Counted from the first letter of the stretch, positions 17,916 to 27,376 are shown. The stretch: 64,000 nucleotides of DNA from Paenibacillus plantarum (GCF_013141695.1 NZ_WHNY01000009.1:62001-126000); one strand, 5' to 3'. Notes: generated by a model from the sequence alone, not told the origin. A program made the numbers and translations.

Positions 17916-19187
17916 ATGAATGAGCAGGAGTTTAAAGAGGAGTTCAAATATAGATTGCTAAACCATCTAATAGATAAATATGAGCGAAGTGCGGCATTTA
18001 TTAAAGGGGAAGCAACTAAGCAACGGCCGCAGCTTGAATTAAATGATGAACCATTTCAAGTGGATTATGGGGACGAAATGGATTTTCGCAAACGAGAATG
18101 GATGCATCAAGTCGTAAAAGTACTTGTATCAGAAGGAATCATCGACGTGAAACTGGAACGCTCATCTAATATTATTAAAAAAGTATATTTAGAATGGGAT
18201 ATGATAAATGCCGCCTATGGAAAGGTGGACAGGCTGGCGAAAAAAGACAAGTTGGACGAATTGTCAGCTATCCTTAGAGAACTGAACCATCATCCCTGGG
18301 ACTGGGTAGCAAAATGGACCCAAGGGATCGTGGGGGCGTTGAAAGCACAACGCTCAGCGGGCATGGATCTAGACGATCTGAAAAGCTATTCGGATGCGGC
18401 GCGTGTATTACAAGAGTTGCCATCTATTTCAGGGGATATTCCAAAGCGAATGCTTAGTATGAGGGTTTTTGGAAACAGCAAGTATTTTGAGCAATATGTT
18501 GAACGAAGGCTTCTGTCCATTGTCAGGCAGGGCATTGGAGAAGTGTCAGATCTGGAAAAAGGGAAATTGGATCTAATTGGAATTGTAGCCCAACCTAAAC
18601 CTGTGTTAGTAGGAGGAAGTGGTAAATTCAAACTAAATGGGGCTCAATTGTCATTAGAATTGTACCCTGATGGAACAGCGTTTTACCCCGAGACTGTAAA
18701 AACATTTCAATGGACCCAATTGGATGTTAAGCAAATTGTAATGATTGAGAACTTAAGCAGTTATCATCAATGGTTTCGAGTCCGTCAACCTGTGCGGGAA
18801 TTGGTTATTTACACAGGTGGATTTCCACCCCGCATACTTCAAGCATTCCTAAAAGATTTATGGGATGTTGTAAAGAAAAATAACGCATCGATCCCTATAT
18901 ATCATTGGGGGGACATAGACTTGGGTGGGATTCAGATTTATCGTTTTCTACAACGGAATTGTCCCTTTACGGTTCATCCCTTGTTTATGAGTGAAGGAAT
19001 ACTTGAGCGATTTGGCGAAACGGATTGGGAGCATCTAGAGCGTTATCGACATAGAGCAAATGATCTTTTACAAAATGAATCGTATAGCCAGTGGAATGAC
19101 CTGTTGACAACAATGGCTAAAACTGGTCTTAGGCTAGAACAAGAAGCAATTCCTGATCAGTTAGTGCAAGAGGTTTTTATTTCATAA
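17916..19187 (+). CDS. jetD: Wadjet nuclease JetD (TOPRIM)
   Basis: 423 residues. The C-terminal half has the TOPRIM-like motif IPIYHWGDIDLGGIQIYRFL, and the N-terminal half is a winged-helix DNA-binding region with EGIIDVKLERSSNI. JetD is the topoisomerase VI-like nuclease that cleaves DNA once the SMC complex has sized the circle. It is last in the operon, 12 bases after jetC, with AGGTGAAAAGGG upstream of ATG. Confidence 0.85.
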   Translation: MNEQEFKEEFKYRLLNHLIDKYERSAAFIKGEATKQRPQLELNDEPFQVDYGDEMDFRKREWMHQVVKVLVSEGIIDVKLERSSNIIKKVYLEWDMINAAYGKVDRLAKKDKLDELSAILRELNHHPWDWVAKWTQGIVGALKAQRSAGMDLDDLKSYSDAARVLQELPSISGDIPKRMLSMRVFGNSKYFEQYVERRLLSIVRQGIGEVSDLEKGKLDLIGIVAQPKPVLVGGSGKFKLNGAQLSLELYPDGTAFYPETVKTFQWTQLDVKQIVMIENLSSYHQWFRVRQPVRELVIYTGGFPPRILQAFLKDLWDVVKKNNASIPIYHWGDIDLGGIQIYRFLQRNCPFTVHPLFMSEGILERFGETDWEHLERYRHRANDLLQNESYSQWNDLLTTMAKTGLRLEQEAIPDQLVQEVFIS

Positions 19188-19710
19188 AGTGTTATATTCA
19201 AGTGCGAAATTTCAAATATTCGGAAAATTTTACTTTAGACTACTGCAACTAGTGGGTTGTTAAAGGAAAACTCATACCACTATCAAATTTGATAAAATAG
19301 TTGATTAAGTAAAATGATAACGGTCAAAAAAACCTTAAAAGCAGTATCTAGAATGACGAAATAATACGACATTCTTGTTTCTGGAAGAACTTGTTTCCAT
19401 TACGCGACGCCTGAATGTGCAGAAAATTCTTTTAAGCATAAGCAATACCTCTATGCCATGGAAAATTCGATTTCTTGTGACAATCCCTTTCTACAGGGAG
19501 TATGGATTCTCTGTAGTTTCGAATCACAGTGTGGACAATTCTTTTACGCAGTCATGAAGTAAATTCTGGTCGCTGTTTTTTTCAAGCATGAAGGTCATTA
19601 ACTAGGATAAATTCTGACTTAGATACCTTCGATAAAGTCTAGAAATGTCTACTAGTTAATCCTTCTGTCGTATTTCAAAAAAATCTTAACTAAAGCAAAT
19701 TGTTCCCTAC
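19188..19710. other. Gene-free gap after jetD
   Basis: About 520 bases. An open frame at 19375-19557 (60 codons) has no ribosome site and no recognisable motif, so I do not call it. No terminator hairpin with a clear T-run was found directly after jetD. Confidence 0.5.
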
Positions 19711-19724
19711 AGAACAAATGTTTG
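19711..19724 (+). promoter_or_regulatory. LexA (DinR)-type SOS box before the dprA-like gene
   Basis: AGAACAAATGTTTG matches the Gram-positive LexA consensus CGAACRNRYGTTYG at 13 of 14 positions. A -10-like TATACT follows directly at 19726-19731 and the gene starts 48 bases downstream, so a bound repressor would occupy the promoter. This suggests DNA-damage control. Confidence 0.6.
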
Positions 19725-19772
19725 ATATACTATTTACAGACATTTACTTTTATAGCATAGGTGGGGGAAAGA

Positions 19773-20939
19773 ATGGATGATATTACTTGGATTGTATTAT
19801 CTAGAATTAAAGGATTAGGTATTAAAAAGTTAATTCTGATTTTAAATAAATATCCTGATTTAAAACTAGATGATATTTCAACAGTGGAATTCACTCAAGA
19901 GATAGCAAAACTTATTTATGATGATTATACATTAGCGAAATTAAATGATCGTAACTACATATTAAACCAGATTGACTCTGTTAAGGAGCAAATTAACTTT
20001 CATAATAAATTTGGTATCAAACTTATACCTTATAATAATATAAATTATCCAGAACAATTAAAATTAATTAAAGACCCTCCTTTGATTTTATATTGTATGG
20101 GGAATCTTGAAGTCTTAAAAAACACTAAAAATGTTGCAGTTGTTGGAACCAGAAAACCAACTGATATGGGAATCAAAGTCGCTGAAAAAGTAACAACGAG
20201 TTTTGCTGAGAGAGATTTTACAATTGTGAGTGGGCTAGCACTAGGGATAGATACAATAGGACACAAAGCTGCATTAAAAGCAAACAAGACCACCATTGCA
20301 GTGATGGCGGGGAGTTTGGATAAAATTTATCCAAGAGAGAATAAGTTTCTAGCTGATCAGATAATTAATCAGAATGGTTTGCTAATCTCAGAAAACCCGA
20401 TAGGTGCGGCTACTATGAGAAGCGCATTCGTTAAAAGAGATAGGATTCAAAGCGGTTTATCTATTGGTATTTGCCCAGTACAAACAAGCATTGATGGTGG
20501 AACTATGCATACCATACGATACGCTTATGAGCAGAAGAGGTTGCTCTTTACACCTAAGATATTAGAACCGAAGGATATGTATGAATACAGCGGCATAATA
20601 GAAGCGATTAATAAATATGGCGCACACATATTAGAAACTACAAATGATTATGAAACGCTTATTTCGTTAATGGAACAGAATTATAACAATATAAAAAGGT
20701 CGAATAACAAGGAATCGAAAGTAGCAATTCCGGTGATTAAATCTCTTGACGATGTTGAACAAATTAGTTTGTTTGAAAGCCCTAGCTCTACTTCGGCTAC
20801 CAAGGTTATTTTAAAAGATAAAAAGTTGGTTGATATTGTAAATCAATGTTCTCAACTAGCAAAGGAATATAATGTGAGTAAAAGTGCGATATTAAAAAAC
20901 ATTGATCAAGTCTGGGAGCAATTAAAATATGAAAATTAA
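19773..20939 (+). CDS. DprA/Smf-like Rossmann protein of a putative defence module
   Basis: 388 residues from ATG 19773 (GGTGGGGGAAAG upstream; the GTG at 19761 lies in that site). The N-terminal helix-hairpin-helix-like part (ISRIKGLGIKKL style), the linker YPEQLKLIKDPPLILYCMGN and the core VAVVGTRKPTDMG plus IVSGLALGIDTIGHKAAL are the DprA/LOG fold. Housekeeping DprA loads RecA on incoming DNA. Here the gene lies in a defence island, is AT-rich, has a diverged C-terminus with an HTH-like end, and overlaps a HAD gene. A dedicated nucleotide- or ssDNA-sensing role is more likely (inference). Confidence 0.78.
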   Translation: MDDITWIVLSRIKGLGIKKLILILNKYPDLKLDDISTVEFTQEIAKLIYDDYTLAKLNDRNYILNQIDSVKEQINFHNKFGIKLIPYNNINYPEQLKLIKDPPLILYCMGNLEVLKNTKNVAVVGTRKPTDMGIKVAEKVTTSFAERDFTIVSGLALGIDTIGHKAALKANKTTIAVMAGSLDKIYPRENKFLADQIINQNGLLISENPIGAATMRSAFVKRDRIQSGLSIGICPVQTSIDGGTMHTIRYAYEQKRLLFTPKILEPKDMYEYSGIIEAINKYGAHILETTNDYETLISLMEQNYNNIKRSNNKESKVAIPVIKSLDDVEQISLFESPSSTSATKVILKDKKLVDIVNQCSQLAKEYNVSKSAILKNIDQVWEQLKYEN

Positions 20940-21429
20940 AGGAATTATATTTGATCTTGATGAAACCATCATAAATACTTGTATATTAAAGCAATTTCGT
21001 GATAGAAGAGATTGGGATACATGCTATCTAAGGGCTAGTGAGTGCACAGTTTATGACCATATGATAGAAACTCTTGCTAAAATTGATGAAAGTGGTATAC
21101 CCATAGGTTTTGTTACAAATTCTCCAAGAAAATATGCAATTACACTGCTAACTTCTCATAATATTCGATTTGATGCGCTTGTTGCATATCATGATTGCAC
21201 ACCAAGAAAGCCACACCCTGATCCAATGTTAAAATGTGCAGAACTATTAAAAATTAGTCCTGAGCACATCCTCTCGATAGGAGATGACGTAAATGATATA
21301 AGAGCCGCGAATAGCGCTGGCATGATTTCTGTAGCTGTTACTTGGGGTGTTTCAAGTAGAGAAGATTTGCTCAGAGTAAACCCTAATTTCATCTTTAACT
21401 CAGGTATTGATATATTAAGCATTATATAA
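20929..21429 (+). CDS. HAD-family phosphatase
   Basis: 166 residues. HAD motif I FDLDETI (catalytic Asp), motif II FVTNSP, Lys of motif III in PRKPHPDP and motif IV GDDVNDIRAANSAG. A small-molecule phosphatase of the phosphoglycolate/pyrophosphatase type is likely; the substrate is unknown. It starts inside the dprA-like gene (11-base overlap), so they are translated together. Confidence 0.82.
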   Translation: MKIKGIIFDLDETIINTCILKQFRDRRDWDTCYLRASECTVYDHMIETLAKIDESGIPIGFVTNSPRKYAITLLTSHNIRFDALVAYHDCTPRKPHPDPMLKCAELLKISPEHILSIGDDVNDIRAANSAGMISVAVTWGVSSREDLLRVNPNFIFNSGIDILSII

Positions 21430-21463
21430 AAAAAGCGTCGAATATGGCATTCGACGCTTTTTC
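21430..21463. terminator. Bidirectional terminator between HAD and PRTase genes
   Basis: Perfect AAAAGCGTCGAAT / ATTCGACGCTTTT stem with A-run and T-run on either side. It serves the two convergent genes that end at 21429 and 21464. Confidence 0.85.
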
Positions 21464-22051
21464 CTATGAAAATGCTAATATTTTTGATGTATCCCATTCA
21501 ATTAAATCTCGTTCTGTTTTTCCAATGCACAGAATAACTATTCTGTCCAAATCGATACTTTTTTGATTAACTAGACAGGTTACAGCACTTGTAACAGCGG
21601 CACCGCTAGTTGTTATATCGTCGATTACTAAAATGTTTCCAGTATCAGGAATGACTATGTCATCTGCAATTTTAAAGACACTTTTCTCAACTTTTTGAAT
21701 ACAATCAATAATAGGAATTTTGTAATTGGTATTAATATAATTGGCGAAAAGATTCACGAGCGGGTGAGTAGAACCAATTGGTAGAACAGATGTTATATTG
21801 GTATAATTAGTAAAAAAATTAGAGAAGTTTTGCGCTAAATCTTTTTTAAAGAGGTAATAGTGACAATTGGAGTCTTTATACTTTGCACTATATATACATT
21901 TACTAAAGTTAGAGTATCTTTGATGTTCTTCATCTTCTTCATTCCAAATCGGATTGTTAGAAGCGGGAATATACGGCATTGCGTAATAAATTGTTTTGAA
22001 TCGAACTCTACTACCAATAGCTATAGGATGTTGGTAAGAAAAGATGCTCAT
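21464..22051 (-). CDS. Phosphoribosyltransferase-like protein (ComF-type)
   Basis: Start placed at ATG 22051, nine bases after AGGAGG; the frame runs further back but without a ribosome site (195 residues). The PRPP-binding loop ILVIDDITTSGAAVTSA near residue 150 is the type I PRTase signature. ComF and DprA are both competence proteins, so a ComF-like PRTase convergent with a DprA-like gene is a meaningful pairing. Such DprA/PRTase pairs occur in defence islands, to my recollection. The enzyme could use or make nucleotides that the DprA-like protein senses (inference). Confidence 0.78.
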   Translation of the reverse strand: MSIFSYQHPIAIGSRVRFKTIYYAMPYIPASNNPIWNEEDEEHQRYSNFSKCIYSAKYKDSNCHYYLFKKDLAQNFSNFFTNYTNITSVLPIGSTHPLVNLFANYINTNYKIPIIDCIQKVEKSVFKIADDIVIPDTGNILVIDDITTSGAAVTSAVTCLVNQKSIDLDRIVILCIGKTERDLIEWDTSKILAFS

Positions 22052-22471
22052 TATGAAAAACCTCCTGAAAATTATTAGGATAATTTTACCATACAAACTT
22101 GGGTATATCTACCTAAAATTTGTAATCTAAACCATACTGATTGCCACTGCTGTGGCTGTTAAGTTCGTAATACTCATATTGCCTACTACCCATCTCCTCT
22201 TAAGCGGCGTCAACGATAGGTTTAGTTATGTATTTCAGGTTGTGGATTGGTAGTAATGGTAAGGGTAAGGAACTAAAGCAACATTGTCTCAAATGCTAGC
22301 TTAATGGATTTTTGCCCGTTTTTGAAATGAACAAAATTAGTAGGTTCTGTTTGATTGGTTTGAAAAATTTGTATATTTTTGTATTTAGAACATTCGTTTG
22401 GAAGGAAGGTAATTAATAATAACGAATATAATATAGGTCTTTAGGCATATAAACCAGAAGAGAGGGTTACT
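22052..22471. promoter_or_regulatory. Divergent gap with promoter and weak SOS-like box for the ABC-3C operon
   Basis: 420 bases without a gene. It contains a good -10 TATAAT at 22427-22432, 40 bases before the first ABC-3C start, and AGAACATTCGTTTG at 22387-22400, which matches the LexA consensus at 12 of 14 positions. The latter is only suggestive because it lies upstream of the expected -35. Confidence 0.4.
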
Positions 22472-23704
22472 ATGGGAGGTACTAATAAACATACATCTCC
22501 AGGGAGCATGGCTGGGTTCTTGTTTCAACCTGAAAGAGCGTTGTATTGGTTAGCAAAAAGTAAGGACGGAGCACTAATTGGTATAGAAACCGAAGATGAT
22601 ATTGTAATTAAATCAATGAATGATGAAATTCTTGTTAGAGAACAAGATAAGCATTCAATTTCAGATAGTATTCCTTTTGGGGATCGAAGTGTTGATTTGT
22701 GGAAAACACTTTCCATATGGTGTAAAGCAATAACAGCAAACGAAGTTGACCCATCTATTGTTGAATTTCATCTGGTTACGAATAAAATCGTTCTTGATGG
22801 GCTAGCAAAGAAATTAGCCAATTCAAAGAATGAAGATGATAGTAAAGAAAGTGCGATTGCTCTTCTTGATATAGCAGTTCAACTTCCAGAGAGTATGGTG
22901 CAATTTGTCGTTGAAATAATAAATATGGAAGAAAGCCTTTTATATAAGATGATTCAAAACATTGTTCTTACAGATGGGAGTGCTAACAGTTTTGGCGAAT
23001 CGTTAATGAGCGAAGTACGATCACTGTTATTAGTGCCAACGGATGTTCCTTTTGATGAAGTCTATAATATGCTTTTAGGATGGATACATAGCTGTGCTCT
23101 TAATAATTGGAGAAATAAGAAGCCTGCTTGGTTAAAAAGGGAAGCTTTTATCATATATTATCATCGATTGCTAGAACGGTATAAAATAAAACCTTTTATT
23201 GAGACGGCAAAGAGAATGATACCAGTATCTGAAGATGAGCGGAATCGTGTAATGAGCGATACTTTTGTTAAACAACTTTATTTATTGTCTATAGAAGAGA
23301 AGGATACATTACTTATGGAAGCAATTGATGATTATTTATGCTGTTTAGCTGAGAAAACAAGATTTAGTGTTGAAGGCAATTTGACAAAACAAGATTTTGA
23401 TGATTTTGATGAAAGAATCACAGAAAGATGGAAACTTATCCATTCAACAAATAGGCAGTCATTTAAAATAAAAAAACGTAAAAGTGATGATGTCCAAAGT
23501 TTAGGTGAGGAGGTTGGATTACAGATATTAAGTGTGACGTTAGATCACAGAGAAGTATTAGCAGGTCAACCAACAGAACAATTTTATCTTACTAGAGGGA
23601 GCTATCATCACTTGTCTAGTGAATTGAAAGTAGGTTGGCACCCTGATTTCAAAGAAATATTTGGGGAAAGAGAGTTAGGTGATAATATTGGAAAAATTAA
23701 ATGA
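22472..23704 (+). CDS. ABC-3C system effector with nuclease-like N-terminus
   Basis: 410 residues. The N-terminus SPGSMAGFLFQPERALYWLA followed by GIETEDDIVIKS and EILVREQDKHS has the E...D...E-x-K spacing of the PD-(D/E)XK/Cap4-like endonuclease that opens many defence effectors. The rest is helical, and the last ~60 residues may be the ABC-3C C-terminal docking domain. With the two genes that follow it forms a three-component ABC-ATPase defence system as described from comparative genomics. It presumably cuts DNA when released by the ATPase (inference). Confidence 0.72.
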   Translation: MGGTNKHTSPGSMAGFLFQPERALYWLAKSKDGALIGIETEDDIVIKSMNDEILVREQDKHSISDSIPFGDRSVDLWKTLSIWCKAITANEVDPSIVEFHLVTNKIVLDGLAKKLANSKNEDDSKESAIALLDIAVQLPESMVQFVVEIINMEESLLYKMIQNIVLTDGSANSFGESLMSEVRSLLLVPTDVPFDEVYNMLLGWIHSCALNNWRNKKPAWLKREAFIIYYHRLLERYKIKPFIETAKRMIPVSEDERNRVMSDTFVKQLYLLSIEEKDTLLMEAIDDYLCCLAEKTRFSVEGNLTKQDFDDFDERITERWKLIHSTNRQSFKIKKRKSDDVQSLGEEVGLQILSVTLDHREVLAGQPTEQFYLTRGSYHHLSSELKVGWHPDFKEIFGERELGDNIGKIK

Positions 23705-24170
23705 ATTTGATATAGTCCAAAATGCCGCTCTAGGATCAATTCTGATATGTTCTTTTGTTTCAGAGTTTTATAAAACACAGGATGAGAAGAGAGGTCCGAC
23801 CCTTCCATATTTGATGTTAGTTCTTCCCTTGTTGTTCAATCAACATTTTGTGAACAGTGTATATTCAAAACAGAGAAAAGGCGGCTTGTATAATGCACTG
23901 AACGAAGATCGTGTATTGTTCGCAGGGGTTCAAGGTAGAATGGAGTCAATGAGTAAGTTAACTTTACGTTCGATACATATCGGTATGGCTGCTAAGATTT
24001 TACTAGTTGATAAAAATACATTTGAGCTTATACCAATAAGAAGTAAAATTCCAGACTTTAAAGAAAATGAGAATATTAAACGAATGTTGGTTGCTTCTAA
24101 GCGTTTGGGTTATTGGTTTTCAACAATTGATTTTAATCAGCTTTGTGCTTTATTGAAAGTGAGGTTTTAG
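23688..24170 (+). CDS. ABC-3C middle component
   Basis: About 160 residues. TTG 23688 follows TTAGGTGA at good spacing and is preferred to GTG 23679. It overlaps the effector gene by 17 bases and ends three bases before the ATPase. The pattern NEFDIVQNAALGSILICSFV at the start and KRLGYWFSTIDFNQLCALL at the end fits the small middle-component (MC) family that links effector and ATPase in ABC-3C systems. Confidence 0.72.
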   Translation: MEKLNEFDIVQNAALGSILICSFVSEFYKTQDEKRGPTLPYLMLVLPLLFNQHFVNSVYSKQRKGGLYNALNEDRVLFAGVQGRMESMSKLTLRSIHIGMAAKILLVDKNTFELIPIRSKIPDFKENENIKRMLVASKRLGYWFSTIDFNQLCALLKVRF

Positions 24171-24173
24171 TAA

Positions 24174-26171
24174 ATGTACTTTAAAATTGCACATATTATT
24201 TTATGGCCCAAAGATGACACAAAAGAGAAACGTGTAATTTCATTTGACCTTAATAAAATAAACGTAATTACAGGTGATAGCCAAAAAGGGAAGTCATCAA
24301 TTATACCTATAGTTGATTATTGTCTGGGGAGCAGTAAATGTACTATCCCTGTTGGTGTCATCCGAGAGAAAACAGAGTGGTTTGGTGTAGTTATTCAGTT
24401 TGAAGATCGAAAGAGATTATTTGCTCGAAAAGAACCTGGCGTTCAGATTCAAAGTGGTGAAGTTTACATAAATGAAGATTTTAAAGAGATTGATGAAATA
24501 TCAAACCCATTTAGTATGACAAATGTAAAGTTTTTAAAGAATAGACTTAACGAAATTTCGAACATGCCTTTTTTAACATTAACCGATCAAACAGATGATG
24601 ATTCCTCAGGTAAAAGAGCTAGTTTTCGTGATTTTTCAGCTTTTCAATTTCAGCCGCAACATATAGTTGCCAATCCCTATACATTATTTTTTAAAGCTGA
24701 TACTGCGGAAAACCAGCAACGGTTAAAAAATATTTTTCCACTTGTGCTAGGTGCTATTAACAAGAAAACCCTTATATTAAAGCAAGAATTGAAGTTATTG
24801 GAGCAAGAATTGCAAAAGAAACAAAGAAAGTTAGCAGAAATTAACCAATATACTGATAACTGGATGTTACAACTTAAAGACTATTATTCTAAAGCAAGGG
24901 AATATGGTTTATTGAAGAATGCTCCAGAATCATCGAGTGAATGGACTTCTCAAATCTACGTTGAATATTTAATGAATGTTTCAATCGATAATTCTGTATC
25001 AGTTTTGCAAGTGGATATTCATGCGACAGAACGAGCAGTTAAGGAACTACAAAATCTAACAAAAGAAGAAGTTGACATTTCAAGAGATATAGGAACCGAA
25101 AGGCATAACCTACATAAATTTCTGAGTTTGTTTGATTCTGAAAAAAAATATCATGCATCATTAAAAACCCAATTAGAGCGAATGGAACCAGTTAGTTGGC
25201 TTTCAAAGTTTGTTGAACCCAATCAAGAGTGTATTTTTTGTGGTGCTGTTAGTAATCAAGCATACGAAGAACTTCAACACCTAGCAGAACATATAGTTAA
25301 GATAAGTGAGTCCTCTAACTTTATTGATAAGTCATATGATATTCTCGATAGAGAAATCATAAAAAGGAAAAGCAAATTAAGTGAACTTGAAAGTTCATTA
25401 AATACGATTAGAAAACAAAAGCTTTTACTTGAAGTTGAGTCTGAAAATATCCGAGCGATAAGACAGACAGAAAACGAAGTATATCGTTATCTAGGGCGAT
25501 TGGAGAAAGGACTTGAGGACTATGCCTTAGTTCATGGACACAGTGAAATGCAAGATGAAATAAACATTTTGGAACAAGAGATCGAGAAATTGAGATCGAA
25601 AGTCAACCCTAAATTACTTGCACAAAATTTGAAAGGGAAATTACAACAAGTATCTAATTCAATTGCAACCTATGCTAAGTTTTTAGGCGTAGAGAACCCT
25701 AATGATCCTGTATTACTAGATGTTGTTAATCTTACTCTAAGAAAGCAATCAGAGGGTAGAGACGACTTTTTATGGGAAATTGGCAGTGGGGCAAACTGGA
25801 TGGGGTATCATATTGCAACACTTTTAGCACTCCATGATCATTTTTTAGGCTTAGATTGGAATCCGGTATCTCAATTTATTATTATTGATCAGCCCAGTCA
25901 AGTTTATTTCCCTGATAAACTTCAGAAGCAATCGGTCACGGAATATACCCCAGATGATATTTTAAAAGTGCAGAAGATATTTACAGCATTTGCTGCTCAT
26001 CTTAGTAACAGTAGAGCAAGAGGAAGCTCCGCGGCTCAAATAATTTTAATTGAGCACGCTGATGAAATAACATGGAAAGCTCACGAAGATGATGTTCACC
26101 TTGTCAAGAGATGGAGAGATGATGAAGAGTCGGAGGATCGTGCATTGATTCCAAGTGAATGGCTAGATTAG
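24174..26171 (+). CDS. ABC-3C ATPase (DUF3732-type, SMC/Rad50-like)
   Basis: 665 residues. Walker A-like GDSQKGKSSIIPIVDYCLGSS near residue 35, two coiled-coil arms flanking a CIFCGAV zinc-hook-like Cys pair (~residue 350), the signature region GSGANWMGYHIA and Walker B FIIIDQPSQVYFP. This is the DUF3732-type Rad50-like ATPase of ABC-3C systems. It likely senses phage DNA or replication intermediates and controls the nuclease encoded two genes upstream (inference). Confidence 0.8.
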   Translation: MYFKIAHIILWPKDDTKEKRVISFDLNKINVITGDSQKGKSSIIPIVDYCLGSSKCTIPVGVIREKTEWFGVVIQFEDRKRLFARKEPGVQIQSGEVYINEDFKEIDEISNPFSMTNVKFLKNRLNEISNMPFLTLTDQTDDDSSGKRASFRDFSAFQFQPQHIVANPYTLFFKADTAENQQRLKNIFPLVLGAINKKTLILKQELKLLEQELQKKQRKLAEINQYTDNWMLQLKDYYSKAREYGLLKNAPESSSEWTSQIYVEYLMNVSIDNSVSVLQVDIHATERAVKELQNLTKEEVDISRDIGTERHNLHKFLSLFDSEKKYHASLKTQLERMEPVSWLSKFVEPNQECIFCGAVSNQAYEELQHLAEHIVKISESSNFIDKSYDILDREIIKRKSKLSELESSLNTIRKQKLLLEVESENIRAIRQTENEVYRYLGRLEKGLEDYALVHGHSEMQDEINILEQEIEKLRSKVNPKLLAQNLKGKLQQVSNSIATYAKFLGVENPNDPVLLDVVNLTLRKQSEGRDDFLWEIGSGANWMGYHIATLLALHDHFLGLDWNPVSQFIIIDQPSQVYFPDKLQKQSVTEYTPDDILKVQKIFTAFAAHLSNSRARGSSAAQIILIEHADEITWKAHEDDVHLVKRWRDDEESEDRALIPSEWLD

Positions 26172-26238
26172 GAAGATTGCGCCTTTGGTATGGGAATTGT
26201 TACAGGTGGCATAATTAAGTTATATTCATGGAAAATAG

Positions 26239-26276
26239 AAAAAAGCAGACAAGTTCAAGAAATTGTCTGCTTTTAA
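26239..26276. terminator. Bidirectional terminator after the ABC-3C operon
   Basis: Perfect 12-bp stem AAAAGCAGACAA / TTGTCTGCTTTT between the convergent ABC-3C ATPase and RsfA-like genes. Confidence 0.85.
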
Positions 26277-26302
26277 GTATTGAATGTAGCCGCGGCATTT
26301 AG

Positions 26303-26827
26303 TTAACTAATCTTATCAAGAAAACCGATCTCATGTGCCTTCTTAAACAACAGCTTTAAGAGAGGAAGGTCTTCTGAGTAGTAATTAATTTCAGAAACTT
26401 CCTTCCGGAGGTCAGATATTTCCTTGTCCTTCCTGGAAAGTTGAGATTCAAGTTCCAAGATGTACTTCGACATCCCTATTAATTTGTCGCGGACTACGTC
26501 TACCGAATTGATGATAGAGGTTATTGGATCTTGAACATCTGATGCCTTATTATTATCGGATGTATTGGTTAAAGATTCTTTGACGGAAAGTACTCCCTTT
26601 AATGCTTTTCCAGAGATTTTTGCCTCTTCAATGGAATCTTCGTATTTTTTCCTTAAATTGTTATTCCATCTGAAGCCACAGGCAGATGTTGTTCTTCCGA
26701 TTTGCTGAGAAGCAGTTTGAAAAGCTTGAAGTTGTGTTTTGCCGCTTTGCAAGTTATTAATTATGATGGTAGCTAGTTGTGTGTCCTCGTGTTCACTCCA
26801 AATAACTATACTTCTTTTTTTGACCAT
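26303..26827 (-). CDS. RsfA-family (Myb/SANT-like) transcription regulator
   Basis: 174 residues. The N-terminal 60 residues (IVIWSEHEDTQLATIII, GKTQLQAFQTASQQIGRT, ACGFRWNNNLRKKY) match the prespore regulator RsfA of B. subtilis closely in pattern. A Ser/Asn-rich linker and a C-terminal coiled coil (LESQLSRKDKEISDLRKEVSE) follow. ATG is nine bases after AGGAGG. Whether it regulates sporulation or the neighbouring mobile genes is unknown. It is divergent from the next small gene. Confidence 0.82.
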   Translation of the reverse strand: MVKKRSIVIWSEHEDTQLATIIINNLQSGKTQLQAFQTASQQIGRTTSACGFRWNNNLRKKYEDSIEEAKISGKALKGVLSVKESLTNTSDNNKASDVQDPITSIINSVDVVRDKLIGMSKYILELESQLSRKDKEISDLRKEVSEINYYSEDLPLLKLLFKKAHEIGFLDKIS

Positions 26828-26923
26828 AGTAGAGTCCTCCTATTAAATGTATTATTTATAGTAGGTATTTACCATTTATATTATTTTTATACTAGGTTCG
26901 TATAAATATTAGGAGAGAGTATA

Positions 26924-27190
26924 TTGTTCATACCAGTCCGATCTGATGAAATTGAGATTGCTCGACTTGATTTTCAGGAATATAAGAAGAATACTGGGCT
27001 ATCCCGATTTTCTCATCGATTTGAGATTCTTAAGAACGAGAACGATCCAGGGAAGTTACGTGACTTGACTAAAATTTATAGTAGCTTTGCATTCGTTCTT
27101 CGTGAAGACCTTGGGACTCTTGATAAAGAACCCCTGCTGCGGGTATTCAATATTTCCGAGAGGAAATTTGTGATTGATAGTCCTCGATGA
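26924..27190 (+). CDS. Small protein of unknown function
   Basis: 88 residues with a TTG start seven bases after AGGAGAG. Mixed charged sequence (DEIEIARLDFQEYKK, KLRDLTKIYSSFAFVLRED); no motif recognised. It is divergent from the RsfA-like gene across a 96-base AT-rich gap. Confidence 0.5.
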   Translation: MFIPVRSDEIEIARLDFQEYKKNTGLSRFSHRFEILKNENDPGKLRDLTKIYSSFAFVLREDLGTLDKEPLLRVFNISERKFVIDSPR

Positions 27191-27376
27191 TTATGAGTGT
27201 TTTATAAGTAATGAAGTTTTGCAATACTTGTCAGAAACCGTCTAGGATTATATGGCTTGTAGTTGCGGAAGGTGGCAGCTGGTTGAGGAAAGTTGTACCT
27301 TAAAAGTTCCTTTATGTCATGAGACCCATAGATTTGAGGAGTTATCGGGATAGCAAGAGGAATAAGAAAAAATATA

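Noticed and set aside
19375..19557. 60-codon open frame after jetD
   Set aside because: No ribosome site, no motif and biased composition; treated as chance.
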